The notes: generated by a model from the sequence alone, not told the origin. Positions 34,259 to 46,560 are shown, numbered from the stretch's first letter. The stretch is 64,000 bases of DNA from Gyromitra esculenta (GCA_038503075.1 JBCAML010000005.1:1116001-1180000); one strand, 5' to 3'. Program-made: numbers and translations.

Positions 34259-35925
34259 ACTGTTCGCTGCTGTTCTCTGCACAAAAACCTGCAGATTTTT
34301 AGTGCAGAAACCCTCATTGCTGCGTTGTCTCACCGTCGGTTTCCGCAGGAACCCCACATCTTGAGAATGCCGAAAACCGGATTGCCTCAGTGCGTGCTCG
34401 GTTGGTCTGATTGACCGTCAGCCATCCGATGCTTGTGCAGGCCAAACAAGCCCCCAGACGGCGACGCTTCCAGGAACAACGGTTCTGGAACGTGCCCTGC
34501 CTAGCCAACAGAGGGGTCTTTCATATCGATATCGGGAGGGGACAACCTTAGATACGGACAACAGGCAACAGGCTACAGTTTAGAGTTATCGCAAGCACTC
34601 TACCACATACGTAAGACAAGAATTATAGACAAGGGAAGAAGAATGTTTCTGGATGGAAAATTATCCGGCATTCCAACGATTCCATTAATTCCATACATAT
34701 TATGGGAACGCTCCCCTCCGTGTTGTGCTGCAGCTGGTTGGGCGCTCGTTACAGCACTTTGTCTTAGCCCGTGCCCTCGCCAATCGCTCTTGACGCCCGC
34801 TCGAGCCTTCCCTCGTCATCCCAATCCCCACCACCCGTAGTTACCAGAGTAGGATCGCGCGTGTGGTCTGGTCGTCCCTCCCCCGCCATTCATCCCTCCG
34901 TTCCCTCGTCTTCTCTCCCTCTCACGCCCCCCCACGCCTTACTTCTCCCCCTCCTCAGTTCTATCCATCCCTCATCCACTCAAGACGTCTATCATCTCAT
35001 CTCCAGCTAATTCGCCTCATCAATTTATTCATTTGTGCCGCCGTTTTGTGTTATCAATCGTCTGCCTTTCTTTGCTCCCCAGAAAGTGAAAAGAGAGTAC
35101 GTGTGTGCAGTTATTTGCCTTGTCGAGTGTGTGGGCAGTTCAAGGTGCTCGGAACACAGCTTGACTCGCTCGTCCTACACGGAGCTGCTTGGACTGCTAT
35201 TTTATCAAACCAGCATCCAAAATCGCTTTCTGTAGGTTTCTCTTAGATGCTGCTGTTCTTCCTCCCCTGTTAGAGGGTTGCGCAACACTGCTCTAGATGG
35301 CTGGCAGCAAGCTGATTATCGTGTAAATAAAGGCTGCGCCTATCCTCTAAGCCCTAAAGCGACCAGATTCTTTCAAACACACGTCCTTGGGACGATATAG
35401 AGGAATCTCTACTGGTCTTTTCTTATTTCGGGAGGCTTCCTGCAGGCACAATCATTTAGTTGAGTTGGGAACAAAGAGAGGTACCGGACCGGGGTCATCC
35501 TGAGGCAACAGCAGCACAACACCACCACGCCAGCCTCATCTAGTGTTTACGCTCCGCCACGGGAAGGCAAAATAATATTTGTTTTATTCTTTCCACTCAG
35601 CTTTTTCCTCCTTGTCCATCTGTGGAGTCACCAATTTAGTGAGTTCCCGCTCGCTTGTTTCCATTCCAGTAGAGCTTGGTTTGTGTCAAGTTTGACTAAC
35701 TAGGTGAGACGGTAGCAGATTCTGTGACATACAACTACGTGTATGATGACTCTCTGCTTCAGCTCCAACCGAAAATTCTCTTTAGAAACACGACTGATCC
35801 CGCTTGCTTCTGTAGTTCATATCCCCCAGCTCAGTTAGAAACACCTACTTCAACTCTCTTCCCGAAATAACCTCAATCAGTTGATATCCTGCCTTCTACG
35901 ATCTCTCCCAAATACAGTTGGAGGA

Positions 35926-37488
35926 ATGTCCCTTCCAGCCGCGTATACCGACGAACTTGACGCTCTCAACCGCGAGGTCATAAAAGCTCAGCCGACAGAC
36001 ATTCTCCAGTTCTGCGCTAACTTTTTCAATCGCCGCCTCGAGGCTCAACGGGCCGAGTTTCTCGCCTCTTCTCGTACTCCGGGATTTTCTTCGCCAAACA
36101 CTTTTGGGGGCATGTTGGGTTCAGCAACATTTGTTAGCGGAGAAAGTCATTTCCCAGGATCTGGGTTAGGCCTTGCAGTTGGAGCGTTAGACGGTGGTCG
36201 TGAGAGTCCGTTTTCTCACAACCCATTTTCGACGACGATTACGGAGGAAGACGAGGATATTGGCCAAAGCCCTACGACGCCAAGCGTCCGACCCAACTCT
36301 TTGGTAAATCCCGAACCATCAAATACTGGATTGTTATCGACATCTCCAGGCCAAGGCCAATCGCTTTTTTCACCACGTGCGCGATTTGGTTTTGGTAACG
36401 ATCAGCCTCCACAGGCCCATAGTTCTAGCTCTTTTCTACATCCTAATTCTGGTTTTCTTTCACCATCCAATGCTGGCGACTTTCCGTCAAACTACAATAT
36501 GAGTCGACGAACATCCGTCTCCGCCGAATCTCTAATTCCGTCTTCTTTAACAGAGGAATGGACTCCTCCGGTGTACTCTAAGACGGATGAACAACTCGAA
36601 CGTCTGAAGGTAGCGGTTTCAGGCAACTTTCTGTTCATGCATCTGGATGACGATCAAAGCTCTCAAGTGCTTTCTGCCCTTATGGAGAAGCCTATACCTG
36701 GGAAGGGCACTCGAGTCATCACTCAAGGCGATGTTGGAGACTTCTTTTATGTGGTTGAGAAGGGTTCATTCGACATATACGTCAATGCTGCCGGTAGCAT
36801 GCTTCCGGGTCCGGATGGAATGGGTCGAAAGGTCACCGAGATCGGTCCCGGAGGATCCTTCGGTGAATTGGCCTTGATGTACAACGCTCCTCGAGCAGCC
36901 ACAATCATATCCACAACAAGTCACAATGTCCTTTGGGCTTTAGATCGTGTTACTTTCCGCCGGATTTTGATGGAAAATACATTCAAGAGACGGAGAATGT
37001 ATGAGGCATTCCTTGAGGAAGTCAATATCTTGTCCTCTCTTGTCCCTTACGAACGCTCTAAGATCGCCGATGCCCTAGAGAGCATGACATTCCACCCTGG
37101 TGATATCATAATCAAGCAAGGTGATCCTGGTGATAATTTCTATATCATAGAGTCCGGAGAAGCGGAAGTCATTAAGCACGGCCTTTCAGAGGCGGTCAAC
37201 AAACTCACCAAGGGTGACTATTTTGGAGAGCTGGCCTTGCTAAATGATGCACCCCGTGCAGCTAGTGTGAGAGCGATCACAAAGATGAAAGTAGCAACAC
37301 TGGGCAAGGACGGTTTCCAACGACTGTTGGGTCCTGTCACAGAGATCATGCGAAGGAATGACCCTAGATTGGCCGAAAGTGTGGATCCCCTTGCTAGTAC
37401 TGGAGATTCTGGGTCCCTCGAAAGCTATGATGGAGGGTTAGATGTTGTCGAGGAAGCAGCTGGAAGGGGAAGAGCGGTAGAGGTGTAG
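35926..37488 (+). CDS. PKAR: cAMP-dependent protein kinase regulatory subunit
   Basis: A single exon encodes 520 residues. The dimerisation/docking region is residues ~5-45 (TDELDALNREVIKAQPTDIL, then FCANFFNRRLEAQRAEF). A Ser/Pro-rich linker leads to the inhibitor site RRTSVSAES at ~194-198, where Ser occupies the phosphorylation position, so it is a substrate-type (RII-like) inhibitor. Two cyclic-nucleotide domains follow with phosphate-binding cassettes FGELALMYNAPRAAT (~310) and FGELALLNDAPRAAS (~431); the Glu and Arg that contact cAMP are present in both. It holds the PKA catalytic subunit inactive until cAMP binds. The ATG at 35926 is chosen because MSLPAAYTDE is the conserved start; the open frame extends 45 nt further without another ATG. 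Confidence 0.97.
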   Translation: MSLPAAYTDELDALNREVIKAQPTDILQFCANFFNRRLEAQRAEFLASSRTPGFSSPNTFGGMLGSATFVSGESHFPGSGLGLAVGALDGGRESPFSHNPFSTTITEEDEDIGQSPTTPSVRPNSLVNPEPSNTGLLSTSPGQGQSLFSPRARFGFGNDQPPQAHSSSSFLHPNSGFLSPSNAGDFPSNYNMSRRTSVSAESLIPSSLTEEWTPPVYSKTDEQLERLKVAVSGNFLFMHLDDDQSSQVLSALMEKPIPGKGTRVITQGDVGDFFYVVEKGSFDIYVNAAGSMLPGPDGMGRKVTEIGPGGSFGELALMYNAPRAATIISTTSHNVLWALDRVTFRRILMENTFKRRRMYEAFLEEVNILSSLVPYERSKIADALESMTFHPGDIIIKQGDPGDNFYIIESGEAEVIKHGLSEAVNKLTKGDYFGELALLNDAPRAASVRAITKMKVATLGKDGFQRLLGPVTEIMRRNDPRLAESVDPLASTGDSGSLESYDGGLDVVEEAAGRGRAVEV

Positions 37489-38166
37489 TTTGACGATGAT
37501 GTGAAGTTTCTTTACTGTTCTGTTGGTCACGGTGTTTACAGGCGGGTTGTTTCAATGCGTGTATCTGTCTTTGGGTTACTACTATTACTCATGTAGTCAA
37601 AGATTGTTAGGTGTTCCTGTTCTCAGTTTTTGTTTCGGTGTAACTATCCTTTTTGTTCATTTTTCTACTTCTCCTCTTCTCTCTTCTCTCTGAAATTGAT
37701 GCCTTTGCATGAATATAAAGATGAGCGAGGAACTGAGGAGCAGAAAAACCCGAACACAGGAGAGTGAGCAGGGTTATCACTTATAATCTCCTTTCTTTTC
37801 TTCGAAGACAGGTCAATCCTTAAGATAGAGGTGGAATATGGAATGGACGGATGGGACGGATGGGACAAGTGTGTTTGCCTTCAACAGAAGGGCTGGGAGG
37901 GCTGGCGCTTTTTAACTAGGTGCTTTTTTGATAATGCATGCGTTCACAGTTGAGCTGGTTGTTTGCATGGTCGAAAAAACTTATTTTCTTTCATTATTTT
38001 CTTTCGTCACAGTGTAGAAAGCTCTATCAAACAGAATTGAAAACTGTCTTGCCCACGCCATCTTTGGGGACCAAGCCAACATAATAATACACAGAAAAGC
38101 ATCCCTGCCAAGAAGCTCACCATACACACATGCAGACACAAACCGCTCCTTTCCTCCATATCTGCG
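37489..38166. other. Convergent gap between PKA-R and SPF27 genes
   Basis: The 3' flanks of two convergent genes. AT-rich stretches are present; no gene seen. Confidence 0.5.
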
Positions 38167-38857
38167 TCAAGTTCTTGCAGTTTTCTTCCTTCTTCTGTTT
38201 AAGATCTCTGCCCTGACCTTTTCTGCGGCCACCTCTACCTCCAACACACGTCCAATTCCCCTCCTCCACTTCTCTTCCAGACTCCTCAACTCTGGCTCAA
38301 TATCTTTCTGCAATCCCTTCCTCTCTTTATTAACCAACTCACACTCGGTCTTCAGCAACATCAAATCCTCCTCCAGTGCCGTCAGCAGCTGCTCCAACTG
38401 CGCATTGTGGATCAGCCAAGCGTTCTTCCCAAACTCATTTAGCAGCGTGAGGTTCGTAAGACGAGTTTGTAGATGCGCGCTCGACGCGTATGTAGACGCG
38501 AGCGCGCTTTCGTATTCCTCTGAGTTGGAGCCATCCGCGGGCTGTGCAGGCTCGTAGCGGGAAAGGTCAATGCCGCCGGCTAAGGGCTCGCCACGGGCGA
38601 CACGTAAGAGCTCCTCCGTGATTGCTGGAGAGAAATGCGTGGGTATGAGAGGCGGGAGAGACGGGTGTAGTTCGGAGGCATAGGTGGAAGGGAGCTCGGA
38701 GGTTATCAAGGTGGTGATCTTGGTGAGCTCTGAAGGTGTTGGCGCGGGTTCGATGTCTATGGGTTTTTTTTTGTTAGTCTTTGGGGAATATAGGAAGGGG
38801 AAGGGGGAGGAATTCTATACAAGGGAGAGAGTCGTGCGAGGCGAATATTAGTGACAT
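38167..38857 (-). CDS. SPF27: Pre-mRNA splicing factor SPF27 (BCAS2/Cwf7 family)
   Basis: Two exons (38857-38821 and 38756-38167) give 208 residues. The 37-nt first exon encodes MSLIFASHDSLPY and joins to IEPAPTPSELTKIT; the HDSLPY(I/V)E motif is the family N-terminus. The middle has NLTLLNEFGKNAWLIHN, then a long coiled coil (QLEQLLTALEEDLMLLKTE) and a basic tail, all as in BCAS2/SPF27. It is a core NineTeen/Prp19-complex subunit needed for spliceosome activation (family knowledge). With ISY1 this is the second NTC-related gene in the window; they are 33 kb apart, so this is probably chance. Confidence 0.92.
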
Positions 38858-40094
38858 TGCGGGCTGTGCGAAGCCTTGGAGTGAAGGATGGAATTGGGAG
38901 CTTGGTTGTTTCTTCACGTCGTTGGGAAATCGTGTCGCGGCGCTGTGTAACGGAAGTTGGCGGATTCAAGGTCTTGGCGTTTCTGGCGCTGGGCAGGGTT
39001 CAGTTGTCCACTGAATCAATTATAGGAAATATCGCCATGCCATGTAGCTACGGAACAAAATTAATCAGCTATATGAGGCGGAGTAAGGATGATATATCTC
39101 CTTGAAATACAAACCCTTGACCAAGTATACGTCTTATCATAACTGGCTTCAAACTACATAGCAAAATCCACCCAGTGACAGTATTCCTTAGAATAAGTTG
39201 ATTATTTAATATCTAATAGTTGATTGGCCATGGTAGGTTGAGAGCACACGGCCCTTCAGAGAACTAAATCAAGTAGAGTTTTTCTCCTTTTCAAAACTGG
39301 CTAGGAAGTTTTTACCCCTTAGTACCTATGAGTATAGACAACACGCAAGCTCGGGGGTCAGTTCCCTCGTATCTGGGTATATTCTAAATCACTGCATTCG
39401 ACGAGGTTTGAAACCATGAATATTTCCACCTACTAACTGCAGTACTAGCATGGGATCGAAAGTTTTCAGATCCTACTTTAATCTGCAGCCGCCAGCGCTT
39501 CGGTAACTCTAGAATATGATAAAGTTTTCTTAGTATATATATTCGCTACTACTCTCTATGGGGGGATACGTAGGCTTTTATCTTCCGCATAAGTTTCTAC
39601 ACCCAAGTTGTTTCCATATATGCTTCCTGGGTGACGAATTTTTGAGATATTTTTACCTTCTAATATAGGGAGCTGGAAGTCTAGGCTTCCTAGATGGAAG
39701 GTTTCGGGGGCTGCTTGATAGAGGATATGCCGTAGATAGTATGACTGTCTCCGAACGTGACACAAGAGGCTGGAAAACCTTTATCCGTGCCAAGCCCTTC
39801 CCGGAATCCCGGATCAGTGCCAGGGTTAGTCTCGTATCCAGCCCCATAGCTTGCCCAGCGCCGCGCAGCAGCCAGGGGATGGGAGCGAACCTATAAAGTA
39901 ACAAGGTTTACGGAGATCGCATGGGAAGCCCGGTGAGGTCGAGCTTGTTCTTTATTTTTTATGTTTGGTGAATATACAGTATTTAAAAGCTGCCATCTCT
40001 TTTGTACTTTGTATCCTACTCAGCGTCTACTGGTATCGTTTTTCCGAGTTCAAGATCATCGTCTGCTACGACTCTAGGTAGCGGAGAGAAATTG
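38858..40094. other. Intergenic region, no gene seen
   Basis: Upstream of both SPF27 (minus) and the orphan gene (plus). AT-rich with short open frames only. An earlier in-frame, ATG-less extension of the orphan gene reaches 40002. Confidence 0.5.
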
Positions 40095-42074
40095 ATGCGG
40101 CCCTACGCGTCGCCTTCGGGGGAGTATACCACTGTATCTATTGCGGCAGATGAAGATGTCACATGGGATGACTTTCTAGCTACACATGAGGTATTCAAAC
40201 CTTACGAGTACTATGTTCTGCTACTCTCACTAAATCATCAGCCCTTAGGCAGAAGTAGACGTTGAGAACGAAAAGACTGTCCCATCGATAAAGCTTCAGA
40301 AAAAGGGCACTATTCAAGTGGTCACCGTAGCTCTATCAGAAGTGGAAACGTGGGAAGTATGTTTTGCTGTAGTCCTATTTTGGCCTACAATACTCCCTAT
40401 TAGATTTATGGTCGCTGATTGTCTTTTTTCTGTCTTTAGGATTTACTTAGGGCTCTTGAAAGACATCTTCCATCGTCAGGTACTGATCCTCAAATCACAA
40501 GCTTCGATGGCAACCTTATTACATCACCTGAAGACTACAAGGCAAATCTGAAGCCTGGGCTGCACTTGATAGCCTATTACCCTCCTACGATGGATGAAAT
40601 ATCGAATTCGCTCAATAGTCTATTCTTTGATAATATGTCTTCCACAACTGGCTCGTTCAAGTTGTCATCCAATCCTTACTTCCGTCCACCAACCCCTACG
40701 CCGGACCAATCACATCTTGCAAATTATCTCAACCCTTACTCTTCTGAGCCAAAGCCCTCTGATGAGCCTGTGAGTTTCCATCTCCAGCCACCAAATCTCT
40801 ACTTCACTGTATCTGCTCCAACCTCCATAAGCATAACGCTTTCCAATTCAACCTTCAAAAACATTGCGTACTACCCAGGCGAGTCATACAGGGAGCACAG
40901 AGACTCAGACAACCTCACCGCTATCGAAGTTCTTGATCTGTACCGTCCCATCTCCTCAACAGCTCTAAGTGGAAACCGCTTCGAAACAGCACCGGGGCTC
41001 GGGGGCTCTTCATCGGACCATACAGCCCCGAAAGAAAGTTCTGGCCTTGCAGCTAAGCCATCAGGCTCTGTGAGCCTACCCAAATGGAGCCCATCCACTG
41101 TTTATGGCAAAACGAACCAAGCAGAGGCAGCAGCACAAGAAGAGGAATTAAAGTCAAAGCCCTACCAGGTTGCCTCGGGCGGGCTTTTCCCAATGACTTC
41201 GTTTGACCTCTTTGCGCAAAGCCAAAGGAAGAGAGTCTTGTGTTCGATTGGGTGGGATGTGCGTGCTTGTCCTTTGGAAGGGCTGAAGGATATTGTTTCC
41301 AGCGAGACAATGTCGGGTGTATCATGGCGTGTAATAGACGGCGCGCAAATTGCTACAGGATATAGCAGAACCAGTGAGAAGAGGGTATATGCCCATTTCG
41401 AAGGCTCCGTTAGCCCAGAAGACGATATCGAAGATTGTAAAGGTATGGGATGGTGGATGGTAGGGCCAAGAAAGTTGCCAACTTCGTTTTCTGGGAAGGC
41501 GGGCAAACATACATTCTTGCTGAATAGCGTAGCGGAGGTAGCTGCACACTTGAGAGCCTTTATGGCAAGATGTGGAATTGGAGAGGATGCCATTGAGGTG
41601 CGTATAATTCAGTATTAAGCAAGGCGTCTAAATGCTAACGATTTTATGCAGGGTTTTGCAAACTACTGGATTCAAAGCCTCGAGCTCTCAGACTCGGCAG
41701 CGCGGATAGCGCCAGATAGAAACTTCACAGATACACCACTAGATCTTAACCTAATGGGAACTAGCACTCCTAAGCTTATTTTGCTAAAGTTTCTTAGCCC
41801 GCGGGACCTCCGAAACCTTCTCCCTATATTCATCACCCCGGAACCACATCGAATCGTGAGATTATTCGCCGTATTCAGAGTCATTGAACAAGGGGAGCTA
41901 GACGCAGAAGGAATTGATCCCTACGGGGATTTTGAGACGGAAGTTGATAAAGTGTTGGGTGGTATTGGGAGCTGTGGTGGAGGGTGGGATTGCGGACATA
42001 GAGGGTTCAAGGTTGCAGAAGTGGGTGGGGTGAGGGTGTTTGGTAGTAGCGATAAGATTGGAGGGCTGCGGTGA
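40095..42074 (+). CDS. Uncharacterised 594-residue protein
   Basis: I do not recognise the family. Four exons, 40095-40190, 40249-40356, 40440-41597 and 41652-42074, all join in phase 0. The protein begins MRPYASPSGEYTTVSIAADE. Visible parts: an N-terminal ~100 residues with regular alternation that could be a small alpha/beta domain (KLQKKGTIQVVTVALSEVET, then DLLRALERHLP), a Pro/Ser-rich linker (~130-300), a C-terminal domain (~320-560) with CSIGWDVRACPLEG, GMGWWMVGPRKLP and FLSPRDLRNLLPIFI, and a Gly-rich end (GGIGSCGGGWDCGH). There is no signal peptide or membrane segment. The last intron has a TGCTAAC branch site. All introns in phase 0 and coherent reading across joins argue for a real, intact gene. 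Confidence 0.75.
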
Positions 42075-42549
42075 GATGGAGAGCTAACGCATGAAGGCGT
42101 CGATTAATGCTACGGGGTTGTTTATGAAGGTTTATTAAATCGGACTAAACAGATTGTGGGTATATATTGTGATGAAGATAAGTTTATCCGAGTGATAGTT
42201 AATGAATGTATATATAATCTCCGCTCATTTTATTTTGTCTGATAGTTTATTGAAATTGGGGCGAACCAATTGGAGAGATGCATAAACTCTTGATGATTTG
42301 CAGCTGTTCTTATAGGAGGCGTACGGCGGCCTACCTGGCGTAAAACCGCAAAAGTCATCGCTTATGGAAAATGGAAAATGAAAAAAGTATATAAGACTCA
42401 ACAAGAAATGCTTAGCAGCGGCTATGAGAAAAAAAACATATAAAATCCTCCATTGCTAATACCCCGAGAACAGAGAGCTATGAAGAGAGCAGAGAGCGTA
42501 GAGATCATGTGTGTAAATAGCTTAGTAGTTCTAGAGAATTGGAGATATC

Positions 42550-43455
42550 TGTAAGACCGGTACTTCTTACCGCACAGGAAATCTCCAAGAAGCTTTAGAT
42601 AACAATCTAGACGCTATAACCTGCCCGGTTGCTATCCGCAACACAATACACAGGCGCAAGTCCTAACTGCTTCTTATGAACCGCTAAAAGATAACCGTAG
42701 GGTTCAAAGTAGGGATCGAGCAAAGTTCCGTGAAGAACTTCCAATAGTAAGGTTTAATAACTAACGCTGAAGGGTCCTTGGCCCTATGTGTAGTTTGAAT
42801 ATCGCTTGCTTTGCTTGTTGGGTATCGTGTTCGTTCGAATATACTCTTCGTCTAACCAATCTGGAAGGACGAGGTCTGTTGTGGACGCGTCGTGACTTTG
42901 AGGTTCGTGTCGCGTGAAGCAACAACAAAGTCTCTTGAAGAAATAAAGGATTCTTTGCATGAAGAAAGTATTACTTGAAGATGAAACGAACGCAAGACCT
43001 AGAGAGTATGAATGAAAGTCGTATACCGCTAAGCTATACAATATAATATTGATAAGGCTCGTTCTTCGTCGCTAATGATTAGGAAGAAGACCAGCGGTAG
43101 AACACTGGACTACTTATAGTAGTCAAGCGTCGAATCTGAGGCTATGTAATAACATGAACTAACATGAAGAAATCCCATAGACCCTGAACGCTTTCATTCG
43201 CTCCTACCCTCTCATTATCGTATGGCGTGATTGTCGGAATTAACCGGACATGCAACGTATGAGCGAATCGGGGAAGTGTCGATCGAAAGAGTCGGCCATT
43301 GATGACACAAGGAAACCAAACATCCAATCCGAATCTTATTAATAATCAACCAAGATTAATAATAACCGACATGGTCGGGGATTGAACGCTAGTCCATATG
43401 TGCATCGTAAATCGAACTCAAGTCGTAACCAACTAAGCTACCAATAGGTATAACA
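42550..43455 (-). repeat. 3' LTR of the retrotransposon
   Basis: This 906-bp LTR pairs with 49435-50313. In element orientation it begins TGTTATACC. It differs from its partner by many small insertions and deletions as well as substitutions. It carries a tRNA-like stretch at its 5' end (about 43373-43448). Confidence 0.93.
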
Positions 43456-43559
43456 GTATCCTCCTCCGTTAGTCCGTCGTCTCGTCAACTATAACAAATA
43501 ATTAACTGATTACAAAGTGGTTATAGCATCTTGGGTACGTAAAAACCACCGCGTTTACT

Positions 43560-44830
43560 TGGCCACGATGGAAAATTTTCCCTCAGCTAGTTTCTTTTTA
43601 GTAGTAAAACATTTTATACATATTCTAAACGCAAAGGAAAGAATACAAATGTAAACAAACATACAGCTAAAATAAAGACTGTGAAATTCGGCAATTCTTG
43701 GCTGCATTGGCTAATCCTCCTTCGTCGGCAGGTTAAATGAGTTAAATCATCTTCCGGGTATCCCACCCATTTGATGAAATAGAACATCCCAATCGTTCGT
43801 CGTCACTTTGGTTTCTCTCTTACGCTTTTGACGATGTATTCCACTTCGTACTCATGTCACCTTCAATGTCGTCTGGCGGCGGTCGGTCTTGTTTTCGGGT
43901 TTCACGACGCTTGTCCGGTATGGCTCGGCGAGGATACGTGGAAGGTGGGGAATATCCTCCAGCGACCTCCGTATCTAAGGTGCAGCTCAGTACCGACTCG
44001 TGTAATCGGGAAGGGTCCGTATGACTTGCTAACTTTTTCGTTGGACGCTTGGTTCTAATGTTTCTGGCGTCGAGCATTACTAAATCTCCGACGCAAGGAT
44101 GGCTCCGCCTGTCGTTTCTTGTCAAAATATTTGGACATGTTTTCTCGGGTGGCTTTGAGTGAGCTAGTGGCAAAATCGTTTACTTTCTGAAGCCAATGTG
44201 CGTATAACTTTGACGCTGGATTCTTGACTTCGGTATCAATCGTCCAAGCATTGGGATGGAAACCATGATTGGCATGAAGGGGCTGATTCCAGGTGGCTGT
44301 GGCTTCGGCATTGTTGTAGCGAACTCCGCTAACGGCAGTAGGTCGTACCAGTCATCTTGGTCGTAGTTGACGAAGTTCTTAGGTAGGCTTCAGGACTTGA
44401 TTAACGCTTTCGGTTTGTCAGTCGGTCTCAGGATGGAATGCGGTAGATTTCTGGATTTAATGTCTAGAAGTTTGCGTAATGAGGTCAGAATTCACTGTGA
44501 CTTAGCGTCTCGATGCAGAAACAATTTCTTTCGGAGCGTGAAGTTTCAAACTTTGTCAACAAAAACGCTTTCTTGTCACTTCTTGTAGCTCTTTCTATTA
44601 GTGGGATGAAGTGCGCCATCTTGGTAAACCTGTCAACTACTACACATATTTGGGTGAATCCTCTCGACTCGGGTAACTGGACGATGAAGTCTGTTGATAT
44701 CGACATCCATGGAGCGTATGGGGTCTCTAGCGGTTGCAGGAGTCCATACTTCTTATGACGCCCGGATTTGTTATGTTGGCGTGGATCGCGTGAGCGGACA
44801 TAATCTGTAATCCACTCGGTCATATGAGTG
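43560..44830 (-). pseudogene. Retrotransposon integrase and chromodomain, frame-broken
   Basis: Reading the minus strand, integrase pieces include KSGRHKKYGLLQPL, WMSISTDFIVQLPES, VVVDRFTKMAHFIPLI (about 44590-44780) and a decayed FHPETD-type motif near 44415. A GDLVMLDARNIRTKRPTKKL segment follows (about 44030-44090). Toward the 3' end, YEVEYIVKSVREK and YFIKWVGYPEDDL (about 43735-43860) are a chromodomain. Stops and frame changes interrupt the chain. Confidence 0.85.
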
Positions 44831-45279
44831 AGTAGAAGTTCCGCTGAACAAGTTCCGTGGTTTTGTCCATGCCAAAGTCTTGCTCTTTATCTTGGAGTCG
44901 TGTTCATTTTCTAAAATGGTAGTTTTGATTTAAGTAAATCGTTAGGGATTGTTAGCTATTTTTCCAATAGAGGAGTTCCTCCATCACTGTGTAGTGTTGT
45001 AGCCTCTTGATTTCGCTGCCAGAACTTTAACTAAGTCTCGAATTTCCTTATAGTCTTCGTCGGACTCAACCTTCCTTTTAAGCATAACAAAAAGTCGAAT
45101 TAAATTTAAGGACTTGACGGCTTTGAGGATGCTTGATGAAATAAGTAATCGTGTGTTGTATTAGGATTAAAATTATAATGGTGATGATTGCCGTTTGAGT
45201 CCATTCGGTAAAGTGTAACGGGTCGTCGTTTTGGTTTTGTACAATTGTGTTATCGTGCTTTTACATGAATTAAGGATAT

Positions 45280-46560
45280 AACGATTGACTGCTTGGGACA
45301 GTAAGTCATATCGACTTAGCCGCTTGAACACTGTAGGCTGTGTTGTATCACTCCTTAGGACGATCTTTCGATTCGTCTTGATAATGCATCACTTTCCTCC
45401 ACGTGATCAAGGTCGATATATGATTTTAAAGTCGAATGACGATAAATATTCCGCCCATCTGGCCTGTCGTCGATTTAGGATCCTTGTCTCCTTCATGAAA
45501 TATTCGAGATTTTTATGGTCCGTATAGACGATCGCTTGGTCTTCTTCAGGTAATGTCGCCATTCTTTGAAGGCGGTTACTATCGCGAGTAGTTCTTTATC
45601 GTGCACCTCGTAGTTAAGTTCGCTTTATTAAATTTTCTGGAATGGAATGCTACGGGATGTAACTTGCTATCGATGATCTGCGAGAGGGCCTTGGCAAGCG
45701 CGTAGTCGAGGCGTCGGTTTCTACGCAGTCTGGTTCGGCGCAAAGTGACAAAGGATAGGTCTTTGTCGTGAAGGCAACTTTTAGGTACTCGAAGGCTATC
45801 GCTTGACGGTCACCCCATTGGAATTTCTTGGGGTCCCATTTGGTTAACTCCGTTAAGGGGCTTGCAACTTGGGAAAAATTTTCGATGAACCGTCGGTAAA
45901 AATTGGCGAAACCAATGAATACCTGAAGCATCGCGTATGCTTTCTTCGGGGTTTCCCATGAAAGGATTGACTCGACCTTCTTCATTGACATAGACACGCC
46001 TTTGTCAGAAATTATGTACCCTAAAAACTCAACTTCCCGCAAGTGAAAGTAGCTTTTCTTAATGGATCTGCCAAACCCTCGTCCTCCAACCGCTGCAGGA
46101 CTGCAGTCGCAGGCCTCATGTTCCTCGAGGGTCTTTGAGTAGATGAGGATGTCGTCAATATAAACCACGACCCCTTGGTCCAGAAATTCGCGGAGCACCG
46201 ATGCATCATATCTTGAAAGGTTGCGGGGCGTTCTGCAGCCGAAAGGCATGACTGTGTACTCGAAATGACCATATCTTGTACGAAACGCTGTTTTCCACTC
46301 ATCGCCTTCTTTGATACGGATCTGGTGAAAACCGTCTTTGAGGTCCAGTTTGGTAAAGATCGAGCACGTTGACTCTATCACGCAATTCGGACATTAGCGG
46401 CAGAGGGTATCGGTTCTTTCTTGTCGCCTTGTTCAGCGCGTGTCTACGCATAGTCGTAGCCCTCCGTCTGGTTTCGGCGCGAATAATATGGGCGACCCGG
46501 CAGGTGACTTGCTTGGCCGTATCTTCGGCCACCATTTTGTCCAAATCTTCGGAGAATCTC
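45280..46560 (-). pseudogene. Retrotransposon reverse transcriptase and RNase H, frame-broken
   Basis: RT motifs on the minus strand: FTKLDLKDGFHQIRIKEGDE, TVMPFG, then VVVYIDDILIYSKT with the catalytic YIDD, followed by VEFLGYIISDKGV and FIGFANFYRRFIENFS. The RNase H/connection part includes [10 protein letters not shown] and [15 protein letters not shown] (about 45440-45530). Within the RT core (about 46060-46245) the coding text alternates between two frames at runs of C or G (see findings). Confidence 0.9.

Larger units (their letters stand above)
30543..35925. other. Gene desert with MITEs and the PKA-R upstream region
   Basis: No supported gene. It carries four inverted-repeat elements (30889-31058, 32227-32399, 32530-32774 and ~33957-34258, listed separately). 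From about 34780 to 35010 the plus strand is rich in C and T and lies some 900 bp before the PKA regulatory subunit start. That fits a long fungal promoter or 5' leader, but the transcription start cannot be placed. Confidence 0.55.

Noticed and set aside
34643..35246. Several plus-strand open frames before PKAR
   Set aside because: Pyrimidine-rich leader DNA gives Ser/Pro/Leu text in all frames; no conserved motif.
43373..43448. A true tRNA gene on the minus strand
   Set aside because: A- and B-box matches exist, but the acceptor and T stems do not pair, and the sequence is part of an LTR.
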